The notes beneath the pieces were generated by a model. That model saw only the letters and a program-made list of their open reading frames with translations. It was not told the origin of the DNA and ran no database searches. From Euprymna scolopes (taxonomy: Eukaryota > Mollusca > Cephalopoda > Sepiida > Sepiolidae), in contig CM044519.1 of assembly GCA_024364805.1 (NCBI GenBank), positions 49,757,086-49,785,081 on the forward strand: 27,996 bases of DNA, given 5' to 3'. The translations under genes were made by a program, and so were the position numbers. Below are positions 10,501 through 22,936 of the stretch, in pieces; within the stretch, counting starts at the first letter, position 1, and the number at the start of each line of letters is the position of its first letter.

Positions 10501-13500
10501 TTTTAGCAGCTCCTGCCCAGATGTGGCAGCAGTACTCCATCCTTGGACGTACTTGGCTTTTATATAGATAGAGAATTGCATCAGTAGTGAGATATCTTCT
10601 GGAGCGGTAGAAGGATCCCACCATTTTCCCAGCGACCTTGGCCACAGACTTGATGTAGATGTATGTGTTCCATTTAAGATCAAGAGTAAAGGTCAAACCC
10701 AGAAGCTTATCAAAACATGGGGCCTCCCTAGACGAGAGCCATCCATTTCAATTGATGCCAGATGGGGATCAGAGCGTTTATGATGTAGAGATAGGAGCTT
10801 GGTCTTAGATGCATTAAAAGGTAACCAGCCACCTCTTCCCCCACTGTACCACGCGCTCGAGATCAGAGGAGAGAGAATCAGAGAGAACATCATCATTTAT
10901 GGCCTTTGATGTGTTGCCATAGATCGTCGTGTCATCAGCATAGATGTCAACGAAAGATTTTAGTATGTGTTTTGGGAGATCATTGATGTAGATCAGGAAG
11001 AGAGTTGAGCCCAGTATGGACCCCTGAGGGACTCCAACATTAATACTGTGGGCCTCTGATTTCTGCCCATCAACCACTACTCTTATGAGCCTATCAGAGA
11101 GAAATGATTTAATGATTGAGAAAACATTTCCAGTTATACCGTAGCTGGAAATCTTGTGTAGTAGGCCTTTATGCCAAACCTTATCAAAGGCCTTTGATAT
11201 GCCAAGAGCAATTGCCCTAGAAATGAAGCGTTTGTCAAGAGATTCGCTAATCCTATGAGATATAACTGTTGGCACATCTGCTGTAGATCTAGCAGAACGG
11301 AAACCATATTGCGTGTCGCTAAGAAGGTTATTTCTGCTGAGGTGGTTGACTACTTCTCTATTTATTGTGGATTCCAGCAACTTACTCATGACACACAGGA
11401 GACTTATTGGTCTGTACTGAGAGGGAGAGGACGTATCACCTGAATTTTTAAATACAGGGCATGTGATGAGGTTTTCCAGGGTGTTGGGAAGCACTTCTCC
11501 TTAAGGTAACGCTTAAACAGTTTTGTAAGTATGGAGGCAAGTTCTGGTTGTAATTTTTTTAACAGTATAATTGGAATACCGTCAGGACCAGTTGCTTTAC
11601 TGGAGTCAAGGTTCTTGATTAGCTTGGCGACCTCACGCACAGATATTTGTATGTTGCATAGCGTGTTGTTTGTTATAGGAGGGAATACGGGGAGTCGATG
11701 GCCTTCATCGCACAGGGTAGAATTTGCCGCAAAGTTCTTGGCAAATAGTTTGGCCTTGTCGGATGATGTCGAGATGACCTCTGGTCCATTTATAATGGTT
11801 GGGATAGAACGCACATTTCTGTTCAGGATCCGGTTTGCTATTTGCCAGAACTGGTGGGTGTTTTTATTGCCAGCCATTTTTATGCCATTTCCCACTACCA
11901 CTTGTAGTGAGGATTACATCTTCAGAAGACTGTCACTTAGAACTGAGTAATACAATTAATCTGTTGTGTCATGACAAGCAGAATCCTATAGATTAATTCA
12001 AGTCAAAATTCAGAATCGGTTTCAGAATTTGAAAGAATGCACCTGAAATGATCCACATGAGAATAGTAGTTCGAATAATGAAGACATTGGTCTTTTTGCA
12101 AAATAAAACTCATGTTTTTAAAACATAAGAGTTTTTTGTTTTTTTATTTGATTTTTCAAACAAATCTTACATATTGCTTTAAGTTAAAAACTTGTTACAC
12201 TAAAGAAAATATGTTTTCAATTGAAAAATTGTTTATATAAGGCGGAAGGAGGTCTCACTTTTTCTAGTTGCTCCCTATCCTTTTCTTACATAACTTTTCC
12301 TTCTTTTCATGCCAAAAGAAATACAGAGAGAATTTCCCAGGCATTTCTTAAAGGTTTTATTTTGGGATAGAATTAACTTGCAGAGAGAAAGACTAAGGTT
12401 CTTTGAGACATTTATTCAGTTAATTTTTTAACTGAAATGGTGACATGCAGACAGAGACAACAATGTAACATTTCACACTTAGCGATTATCAAAGTTTTCC
12501 TTCTACATTATTGGCAGTAGTTGCTTCCAACCCTTTGTTTTCTTTCAACTCAAAAAAATGTGACGTCATTTGTCATCTCAACTCATACTTCTGTTTTGTC
12601 CATGCCACTTGATGATCTGCTGCCACTTGCTCCAATTCTACATCACCTATCTTTCATTCAACAATAGGAATGATGCTGTTTTCAGATTTGGGGTATCATG
12701 ACGTACTTAGTGTGACCCTTGTCAAAATCCACACCAGCTGACTTAATCGCTGTTGACATAAGGTGCCTAATATGTAACAGTCAAACACTTATTAATTTCC
12801 AATGTTACATAAGTTGCATATTTCTGATAGCTGCCTCCCATCTCTGGGTGTCAACTGTTGGTCTTTTTGTCCACTTTTGCTTTCTTTAAAATTCTCTGCA
12901 TTGTTGCCACGACAACCATATTGCTTAGCTTCTATCTCAAATCTTTTGTACAACAAAACAACTTGACAATCAGTGTCTTTCACGTACCTTACTCTTTTCA
13001 ATGTTTATGATGCAAGCCATTCTTATTATAACCTCATTTCCTCTAAAGTCCAGCAATGACCTCTCCACACTTCTTTGAATCATTGTAAATTTCCTTTCCT
13101 GGTATTAAGTGTCCAGGTCACCATTGTTGGTACGATGATGATATCGATTATCTTTTTCGTCATGTAAATCCTTAACTGTTTCAGAAAATGACTACTGGTT
13201 AGACTTTCTTTTTCTCCTAACAAAATTCAATTTATTTCCTTACAGTCGATGAGCTTATAAAGATTTGAGCTTTTCTTATTAGTCTTCTCTGCACATGAGT
13301 TTAGCCATTTTCATCTTCATTCATCTTTTAGTTTATCACGGTTTATTTAAAGCATCAGTTTTGTTGTTTAACCAGATACTTCTGAAAGGAGGAGGAAGTT
13401 GTAATAAATATGTTGTAGTAATGTTTTAGTTTGAACTTTGCATGTTCCAAATACAAAAAATAATTCAATGTATTCTGCCTATATTTTACATATTTGAATG

Positions 13501-16500
13501 TGTTTATTTTTTGCAAATCTCTGCAAAGTGTATAATGTTTGCAAATCTTTAATTGTTCCAACTTTTCTCTATTAATACCAGCTTCTAACTTCAACCTCTC
13601 AAGTATCTTCTGTTGCTGAAAATGAACACGATTGGACATAACACATCTCCATGACAAAGACCTTTAGTTTATCACTCATTCATTTTAATACTCAAGCCCT
13701 GCCTTGTGAAATGAGATCAGACTAGAGGAAAGCTTATATTATCTGGTTATGAATATGAAACACGTGTGTAATTTAGTAACAATCATTCTTTTATTCAACT
13801 GTTGTTGAATATAACTTATGTAAAAAAAAAACTTATGTAAAAAAAAANNNNNNNNNNNNNNNNNNNNNNNNNNNNNNNNNNNNNNNNNNNNNNNNNNNNN
13901 NNNNNNNNNNNNNNNNNNNNNNNNNNNNNNNNNNNNNNNNNNNNNNNNNNNNNNNNNNNNNNNNNNNNNNNNNNNNNNNNNNNNNNNNNNNNNNNNNNNN
14001 NNNNNNNNNNNNNNNNNNNNNNNNNNNNNNNNNNNNNNNNNNNNNNNNNNNNNNNNNNNNNNNNNNNNNNNNNNNNNNNNNNNNNNNNNNNNNNNNNNNN
14101 NNNNNNNNNNNNNNNNNNNNNNNNNNNNNNNNNNNNNNNNNNNNNNNNNNNNNNNNNNNNNNNNNNNNNNNNNNNNNNNNNNNNNNNNNNNNNNNNNNNN
14201 NNNNNNNNNNNNNNNNNNNNNNNNNNNNNNNNNNNNNNNNNNNNNNNNNNNNNNNNNNNNNNNNNNNNNNNNNNNNNNNNNNNNNNNNNNNNNNNNNNNN
14301 NNNNNNNNNNNNNNNNNNNNNNNNNNNNNNNNNNNNNNNNNNNNNNNNNNNNNNNNNNNNNNNNNNNNNNNNNNNNNNNNNNNNNNNNNNNNNNNNNNNN
14401 NNNNNNNNNNNNNNNNNNNNNNNNNNNNNNNNNNNNNNNNNNNNNNNNNNNNNNNNNNNNNNNNNNNNNNNNNNNNNNNNNNNNNNNNNNNNNNNNNNNN
14501 NNNNNNNNNNNNNNNNNNNNNNNNNNNNNNNNNNNNNNNNNNNNNNNNNNNNNNNNNNNNNNNNNNNNNNNNNNNNNNNNNNNNNNNNNNNNNNNNNNNN
14601 NNNNNNNNNNNNNNNNNNNNNNNNNNNNNNNNNNNNNNNNNNNNNNNNNNNNNNNNNNNNNNNNNNNNNNNNNNNNNNNNNNNNNNNNNNNAAAAAAAAA
14701 AACTTATGGAAAAAAAAAAAACTTATGGAAAAAAAAACTGATGAAAAAAAAAAACTTATGGAAAAAAAAATCTTATGGAAAAAAAAAAATAACTTGGTTT
14801 ATCATAATAGGTCATCAGCATCTTAAATTAGTTTTATTACAATTTGGTTCAATTAATAATTCACTAAAAGATAGCATAATTAAATTTTAGCTTGAAATTT
14901 TTTTAAAAGCAGAAAAGAAAAGATTGCCAGACAAGTTGAATCGAGTCCACAAGTTCACTTAGCCACTTTAAAATATTTCTTTAACTAATTATAGAAATGT
15001 TAATTAAAAATTTGTAATTTGTTTAAATAAAAAATCACCCTATATTTATTTTTGATCAGATGAAAGTAAACTTTAATAATGTACCCAAGATAACAATACC
15101 ATTAGACAGATGCTAATAAAAGTGCTGCAAGCTAATTTTCAGGTCTCTGAACTATGGATCAGAGACTTGTTTTTCATCCATCTCCAGCGATTTCAATCTT
15201 CAGGATTTATTTTTTTTTTTTTTGCTCTATTGTTAAGGCATTTTATGTGTTAGTGAGACATGATATTTCAAATCTGGAGCAAATGTACAATCTAAAAAAT
15301 AAACTGGAAAGAGAAATCCAACTTTTATCTGAAACGCAGTTAACTGATTGCAGTTTTGAAAGCAATCTTTTATAAGGATGAGATTTCACAATTCATGACG
15401 TGTGTAACCTCTCAATACATCTATTGGAAGAGGAGGAGCAAGACATTCTACAACTATAATCATGCAAACACTTCATTTCAAACAAAAACATGTCAGTAAA
15501 GATCTTTTTGTATAAATCTGAACTAATAGGAAATAATTGGTCCTTCTTGAAATGACAATCATTATTAAAATTTTTAAATATATCCTGAAGATTTTCTGTT
15601 AAATTGAGAATTACAAGTGAAAAATAAAGCATTTGTTCTGTTTCTTTAGAAAAACAAGTTTAAGTAGCAACCATTGTCAACGCTGTACCATATGTATATT
15701 GCAAAAAAATCAATTTTTTGATCTCATTCACGAATTCGAAATTATAAAGTTAAGCTGAATTTGACGTTTAAACTCGTCCAGACATTGTCAACTGCTACGA
15801 AAAATTTGTCTGCATCAATTTCAGAGTTAGGATCAAAATCATTGACCACAAAACAATCCACCAGGCGATTGGATGATGAAGGTTGCTGGCCAAAAGAATC
15901 TCAAAATAGTAAAAAAAAAAAAAAAAAATTTGTAACATTGTGTTTTGCAACATCACATCAATTAAGTGATATTGAACAACGATTGATTCAGAGATCTTTT
16001 TCTTCTATCCATCGATTCCTTCCATGGTTTAGCCATGCTGTTCATCAGTAAGAAAAACAATTGAACTAAATTGGTACAAGCATTAAGATGCAAGTCTTCA
16101 CTGATAGAATTGGGATTAGCTTATCTTAGCAGAGTTCAAACAGGACTGTCATGGTCAGAGATGCTGTCTGGGCAACTCACCCAGACAACACAACAGCTAG
16201 CAATTACTTAGGTAAAAAAAAAATTTTTTTAAATAATTTCACTCAAACTTGGAATCATTCTCAACACAAGTTTTAATAAATTAGAATCTTATTTAAATGC
16301 CAATTCAGGAAAAACCAATTCAAACAAATCATCTTAACATGCAGTATAAAGTGTTCCATAGCTTAAAAGAGATTTTTTTACATATTTAACAGCTTTTGAA
16401 CAGCATTTTTTTTTTTTAAGGAGGATAAAAAAAATACTTACCAAAAACTGGAACAAAAGCTCGAAAATTAATATTCACTTACTTTTCAATTTCCGGGGCA

Positions 16501-17581
16501 CATCGAACAAAATCATGGTTCCAAAATTTGAACTGCGGGTTTTTAATGAGTTCAATGAAGGTAATCAAGAGTCCCCAGGGATGCGGTCGATTAACAATCA
16601 GTCGTTCAAGAAGAACCCTAAAAAGAAAATAAAGATTGAGACAATTTTATTATAATGGACAGAGCCTCTAAAAATACATTCCTCCATAACAGCAACTATG
16701 ACTTAATTTTGTAAAAAAAAAAAAAAAATCTTGTTTGTTTTCATACAAACTTTAATTTTCAACAGAATTTTATATAAAGATCTCATTTAAACGCCGATTC
16801 GGGAAGCAACAACTTTCATAAATTATTTTAACATGCAACAGTTTTACATCATAATTAAATTCGGTTTCATATGCTATCATGTTAAGAAATTGACTTTCAA
16901 AATAACCTATCTTTGCCAGGTCTGATCATTCCCAATGTTTTATTTGGCCTTCTACGATAAAGTGGACAATCTTTACAATTCTACATATACTAAACCAAAC
17001 TTTCACCCATTCTTTCAACATAGCTACACCATCAAAGTCCCCTGTTCTGCCTATATTGTTCAAATGTAATTTTCCTCTAAATTTGTCTTTAAGACTCACG
17101 TTCATCTTATTCTTATATCATTTCTTCCTATGCATGTCCTCAACCTTCACTAGACAGGTTTCACTTCCCAAAATTATATTTTTCCATTTCCAAAAATATT
17201 TTTTATTTAACTTTTTCAAACTAATGAATTAGCACGTATAAGACTGTCAAAAAAGTATACTCCATCAGTAAATATGCTGCTGAAGCTCATCCCCTCTTTG
17301 GCAACTTTTGCTTTAAGTGTTAGTGGATGTCTATTGTAGACAAGCCACCACATGCCTAATCGGAGCGCCAGATTATGGAAAAAATACTATAGTTTACATG
17401 ATACAATTTTCTTCTCTAACAATTTTCTTCAGACCACTTGCTTGCTCCCCCAACTATAACAAATATGCAAAAATTTTAAATGTAATGTTAACAAACATCT
17501 TACTCCACCATAAGTCTGTCCCACTATGTCCCAGTGATAATATGCTTTGTGTGGTGTGACATAAAATTCACAAGCAAGCAC

Positions 17582-17624
<43 letters not shown>

Positions 17625-20600
17625 TGGAATAAAAAAAAAAATAAGTTCTGAGACCAAAGACATTCTATTGTTTTTTCTTTATTAATCCAAAGTTTTTTTT
17701 TTTTTAATTCATAGTAAACTCATTGGCTTTATACAGAACGTCTTTGTTATCTGATTACAATGTAACACACGATCTTAGATATATTCAACAACGAAAAAAA
17801 AAATAGTTAAACATATTTTAAATTTTTTGGTTCTTATTCACAATTTGTCCAAGATTAAAAAATAAAAATCTGTATGATGTACATACCAATGACAAAAAGA
17901 AAATATTTAAAAAATAACACTAATTGATCAACTAGTTTTATTTTTATAAAGAAAATCATTTTTAAGCGATTAATGGGAACTTGTAGGCATTACAACATAA
18001 ATTTAGTAAGTATAAATTGAGTAATCTTCCTTTGTTTCTTGAGAGGTTCTTCAAAATATCCGGATACTGATAAAATATAATTTTTTTAAAATAAACCACT
18101 TCATCAATTTATATGATTTTTGGTGTATGATATTTTCTTTTCGGCATTAGTGCGTACACCATAAATTTTTTTCTTTATATTTTTCTGAACAAATTTGATT
18201 AAAATATATTAAAAAAGAGGCAACAGTGGAAATAGATAACATGATAGCTAAAGATACGAATATCAATAAGAAAATTATACTCATCCAAATAGCAATATCT
18301 TGCCGATTACCACAAATTTGTGTTTAATACGAAAATATAACTTTTTAAAAGATCTTCCATCATCATAAAACATACACAACGCATCTTACAGGACTGACTT
18401 TGCTGCAAAACAAACCTTATACAGAAATGAAGGGAGTTCAATCACTCTTGGCAGATTTTAAGATTGTGTGCAGTAAATATACAGAAAAGAGAAAAACGAT
18501 TTTCATTAAATTTGTGAAACTTTAATACATAGAGCAGATATAGACTGTAAGCGAACAATGCAAGTAGTTCCAAGTTGTGTAACGCTCTTGTATACAAGCA
18601 TCAACTTGGCTGTAATACTATCCATTGAACTCTTTGAAGCTAGCATCTTAATCATTGATATGCTACTTGGAAGAGTTCATTATATAAAGAAGTGGTTGTC
18701 AGTAATTTCTCTACATAAGTAGAAATATGCATGTCAGGTTCTTTATATTCATATTCTGTTACAGCAACACTTGTTACCTTGACAGAAAAGTATAAAGTTT
18801 GTCTTCCTTTTCTATTTTAAACATGTACGTTTAATCTGATGGAGTTTAAATATTGAAAGATCAACAATCCAGATTATAAGCTAAATTATTAATAAAACTA
18901 TAAACTTGATCATCTGCATAGAACTGTTTTAACGAGAAAAAAATGATAAAAAAATAAGAAACCCTGAAGACGCCATTATTATATGTGCGAGTGGCTTACC
19001 TTGTGATTTGTTCTTGAATAGCTTCTGCATTGGCTTCAACAAATAAATACAACAAAGTGCAACTGAAATAATGCGTGTGGCTATTGGGATATCGGAGCTG
19101 GTTTGTAATTGCTGTGAGGAATAAATAACGACCTAAAGAGAGGAAAAAAAGAAAAACATTAGGAAAAAAGTTTAAACAACTTTGTATATTAGTCGCAGTA
19201 TGTGCATAATGTATTTCAGGATGCGTTTATACGCAAAAATTATTGTTAGAAACATTGTTTTTATTGAAAAATATTTTTGAAAACAAGAATATATTGTTAA
19301 TGGCTTTTCAGCAAGGTATGATTCACTTAAGTGCTAGGATCAGTTGGTCCATGTTCATACTGAACATGTGCAGTATATTTTGCTAGTGCATGTGACTAGC
19401 AGATGTGCTTGACCGGGGGGGGGGGGGTTGTAATAGGGACAATAAGAACCAAAAATATTTTTGGTCAGAGTCACACCACCCAAGACATATTCTCTTTATT
19501 TGAAAAATAGAGAGTCTCATTTAATGGAAAAGTCCCATTGGATTGGTTTTACAAGAAAAAATGTCTGGAGACCAGTTAGATGTTATCTTCAGTAACTGTA
19601 TCTTCTGAATGGCTGAACAATAATTACCAACAAAAGGCTAGAGTCAAACATGCTGAAGAAACCCCCAGAGAAGGAGAACAAGAGTTGAAGTTGAATGAGA
19701 GTAGACAAATGTCTTTCGTAAGAGCTATGAAGCAATAGAGTCGCTGTGCCTTTCCTGGTAGATTGATCAGTTTTGGACTCTCAGCCAAGACTATAATGGG
19801 AGTTACGCGTGTTGATATGCCATTCAACTTTGATGAAGCGAATGGCACATCTCCAGAATAAACATTATATATATATGCATATAAAATTCAGTTTGTTTTT
19901 TTGTCGCACTGACATCAATATTAAAAGCTTACTGTTTCTATTTAAAAATTATTAAGATGAACTTCTTACTCAGTCATGATGATATAGGTTATAACCTATA
20001 TAATAATTTGCATATTCTTTTGAAAAACAATTTTTTTTTTTTTTTAAAACAAAGGAATCACCACTTGTCAAGGCCCAGAAGCCACTCGAGGATAAGGGTT
20101 AAAATGTACAGTGGTCAATATCATAGTAATCCTTAGAAGTGTAAATTTGGTAAATTGGATTACTTAAGGGAAACGGCTCATCAAGAACTTGTTTACATTG
20201 GACTTGAAGACAGCCATACTGTAGTCAGCTGGAAAGCAGGTAAACGGAAGAGAGTTCCACAGGTGTGCAGTTCTTAGAAAGAAGTTTTTTTCATGGAATC
20301 TATGTTTAGGTTTAGGCACAGATAAAGAGTGGGGGAAATTATTGAAAGTGTTTACAGTCAAATGAGTGTTCCTCGTGAATGTTTGGTGTGGGGGGGGGGC
20401 ATAGATTGGATCTCAGACAAGCACTTGCCATGAAAATAACGATAAAGCAGAGACAGGCTCGCAACGTCTCTTCTGTGAGAAAGAGGTTGCAAGGAAGAAA
20501 AACAGGCATGGCCCACTAGGCTACGAAGTCTATTTTGAACTCTGTTATGGTAGGATAGGTCTTCCTAGCAGCTCCTGCCCAGATGTGACAGCAATACTCC

Positions 20601-22893
20601 ATCCTTGGACGTACCTGGCTCTTATATATGTAGAAAATTGCATCTACTGGATCGATAGAAGGATCCCATAATTTTTCTAACGACCTTGGCAACGGATTTG
20701 ATGTACATATTCCATTTTAGATCCGGAATAAAGGTCAAAAAAATCAATATTTTAGGAGCTAGATGAATAAATGTTAGAGTCATGTGATCATAGCAATTTT
20801 CCACCATCCAGGAGTATTTAAGTGATTTTCTTTTGACAAAAAATGAACTCATCATAAAGTTGTAACTTTCTATTTCTAAATAGCTACATATAATAGTGAT
20901 TGTGTACCTTTTCGGTTGTTTATGGGATCAACAGATAATTTTTTTTTAAAGTTATAAAAAATCAAAGAGTAAAAATTACAGTCTCAAATACCTTCGGTAG
21001 CCTCTACATTACGTGAATATTTTCAAATGTGACAAAACAATTTAAAATTTTTGTACAATTTTGTTTTTGTTTTTTTCAAGATTCTAGAATTAAGCTTGCA
21101 TTTTCTAACTTCACAATTTGATTTTCTGAGAATAAATGCAAATAAATTTTCTTGTTAATATTAAATTAAAAAAAAGAAAATTGATCCATCACATTTCACG
21201 CAAGTAATCCACACATTAAGCAAAACTATTTCAAGATCTACCAATTTTTCTCATGTTGATTTTGGTGATGTTTTTTTTGGATTTTCCTTTAGAAACTGAT
21301 CAGTCTCTTGAATCACTCCAAATATACGTTCTTTACCAGTCTAAGGGTTGCAATTCTGATTAAATTCCTGCTATGGTTCTTAACCATAGTGTTGCTGAAC
21401 ATTCTTCTATCCTTTCGAAATTATTCAATCTCTTTCCAATCTTGTTGGAAGGAGTCTTCTGTTGTCCTTAAAAATGTTGGTGATGCGTCTGACCCAACTA
21501 AGTATCATCCTGTTAATCTCCTCTGTTATTAGAAAAGTTTTTGAAAGGTTGGTGAGCAGCAAGTTTGTTCATTTTCTGGAAAGTTTGGTCATCTTCAGTG
21601 AAGTATAGCTTTTGTAATTTTCATTCAACTGTCGATCTTTTAGCTATTTGTAACTAACCATATCAGTTGGTTTATAAATAAGTCAGGCAAGGATAGGGTC
21701 ATTGCACTTGGTATTTCAAAGACGTTCGATAGTGTAGCATTCTGGTCGTCTACACAAATTTCAAAGCTATGGGATTGGAAATATTAGGTTGTTTTCTTTC
21801 TGACTTGAGGGTTCTTGATAAGGTGCAGAAACGTGTAACTTGATTGGCCCCCTTTTTATTCTTTTTTGCAGCCTCTTTGTTAGTCTCAGTATTTTCTATA
21901 ATTATTACAGTATGTTTTCTTCAGAATTGTTTGATCGATTCCTAGTTTCCTTTGTTCCAGCTTCTTTGATTCATTTGACTCTAGTGATTTCCATCAATTT
22001 GCTCGTAATATAGCTTTTTATTTCAGAAGCTTCTTTTCAACTGCACACTTGTGGAACTTTTTCTGCTGACTGTTTTCCTCCTACCTATAGTTTTGGGCTT
22101 TTTAATAGACATCTCTTAACTCTGCAATAATCAACTTTCATACTTATTAGCCTCTTACATTAAGTGGCTTCATGCCTTGAAACAATTTCTCAAAAAATAT
22201 AAGAAATTTGTAGCAATGTAATTCTGAAAACAATTATTTGTTCTGGAAAAATGTTATTACCGTAAAAATATTCCTTATTTGGAATAGTGTTCTCATCTTG
22301 AGCGTTATTTTCAAGTTTCCGTCAATGTAACTTCCAACCTTTTTTAGATGCATCTTATCGAACTCGGGAATTTACACAGAATTTCAAACAGAACTGTTTA
22401 TTTAATCCACTAGTGTAGCATGCTCTCGTTCCGTCAGCCATGACTGGATAGAAAAGATTAATTCGCAATTGTATTTTGAGTGTCGTCAGCACTGAGGATT
22501 CAACCTTCAAAAATTTAACTTTTACAATCGAATTTTACCAAGTACTCTATCCACTATGTCACAGGTTTTGGGTACTTGTACAGTTTAGTCAAGACATTAG
22601 AAAATGAAAATATTGAAAAAGGTTATATTTCACGTATTCGTTATGAAACAAAGTTCTCCGAAAAAAAAATTTCACTTAATTTCATCAAGTAGTTTTTTTT
22701 TTTACAGTGAAAAAACAATTTGTTATGATACCAAGCAAAAGGTTCGATTTTTAGGAAGAAAAGCTAGTATTAAAGATGGGGAGGGAGTGTCGGCACTTTA
22801 CATGGAGTTATCTCCCCATGGCATGTTGTTCAGCTTCAGCAAATTTCACAATGGCTAACTTCAACGCGCTCTCATAAAAACGTGTTTTTCCGC

Positions 22894-22936
<43 letters not shown>

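Larger units (their letters stand above)
9968..11950 (-). mobile_element. Jockey/CR1-like LINE, 5'-truncated copy
   Basis: This minus-strand copy has the RT domain, C-terminal region, 3' UTR and a terminal A tail (T run 9968-9985). Reading from high to low coordinates it shows [110 protein letters not shown] (RT active site intact), [48 protein letters not shown] and [20 protein letters not shown]. The endonuclease is absent because the copy stops near 11950. The main open frames are 11404-11901, 10814-11494 and 10099-10683, so a few frameshifts separate them. Motif A reads ALGIS where ALDIS is expected. It lies in sense with CNOT1. Confidence 0.92.

Noticed and set aside
11531-11950. 139-codon plus-strand open frame
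   Set aside because: It is the shadow of the LINE coding strand, which is minus here.
13355-13657. 100-codon minus-strand open frame
   Set aside because: It is a plausible length by chance in AT-rich DNA. I see no family resemblance, and it lies inside the CNOT1 intron without matching CNOT1.
22604-22858. 84-codon plus-strand open frame inside a foldback
   Set aside because: It starts in the left arm and has no domain. The inverted-repeat structure explains the sequence.
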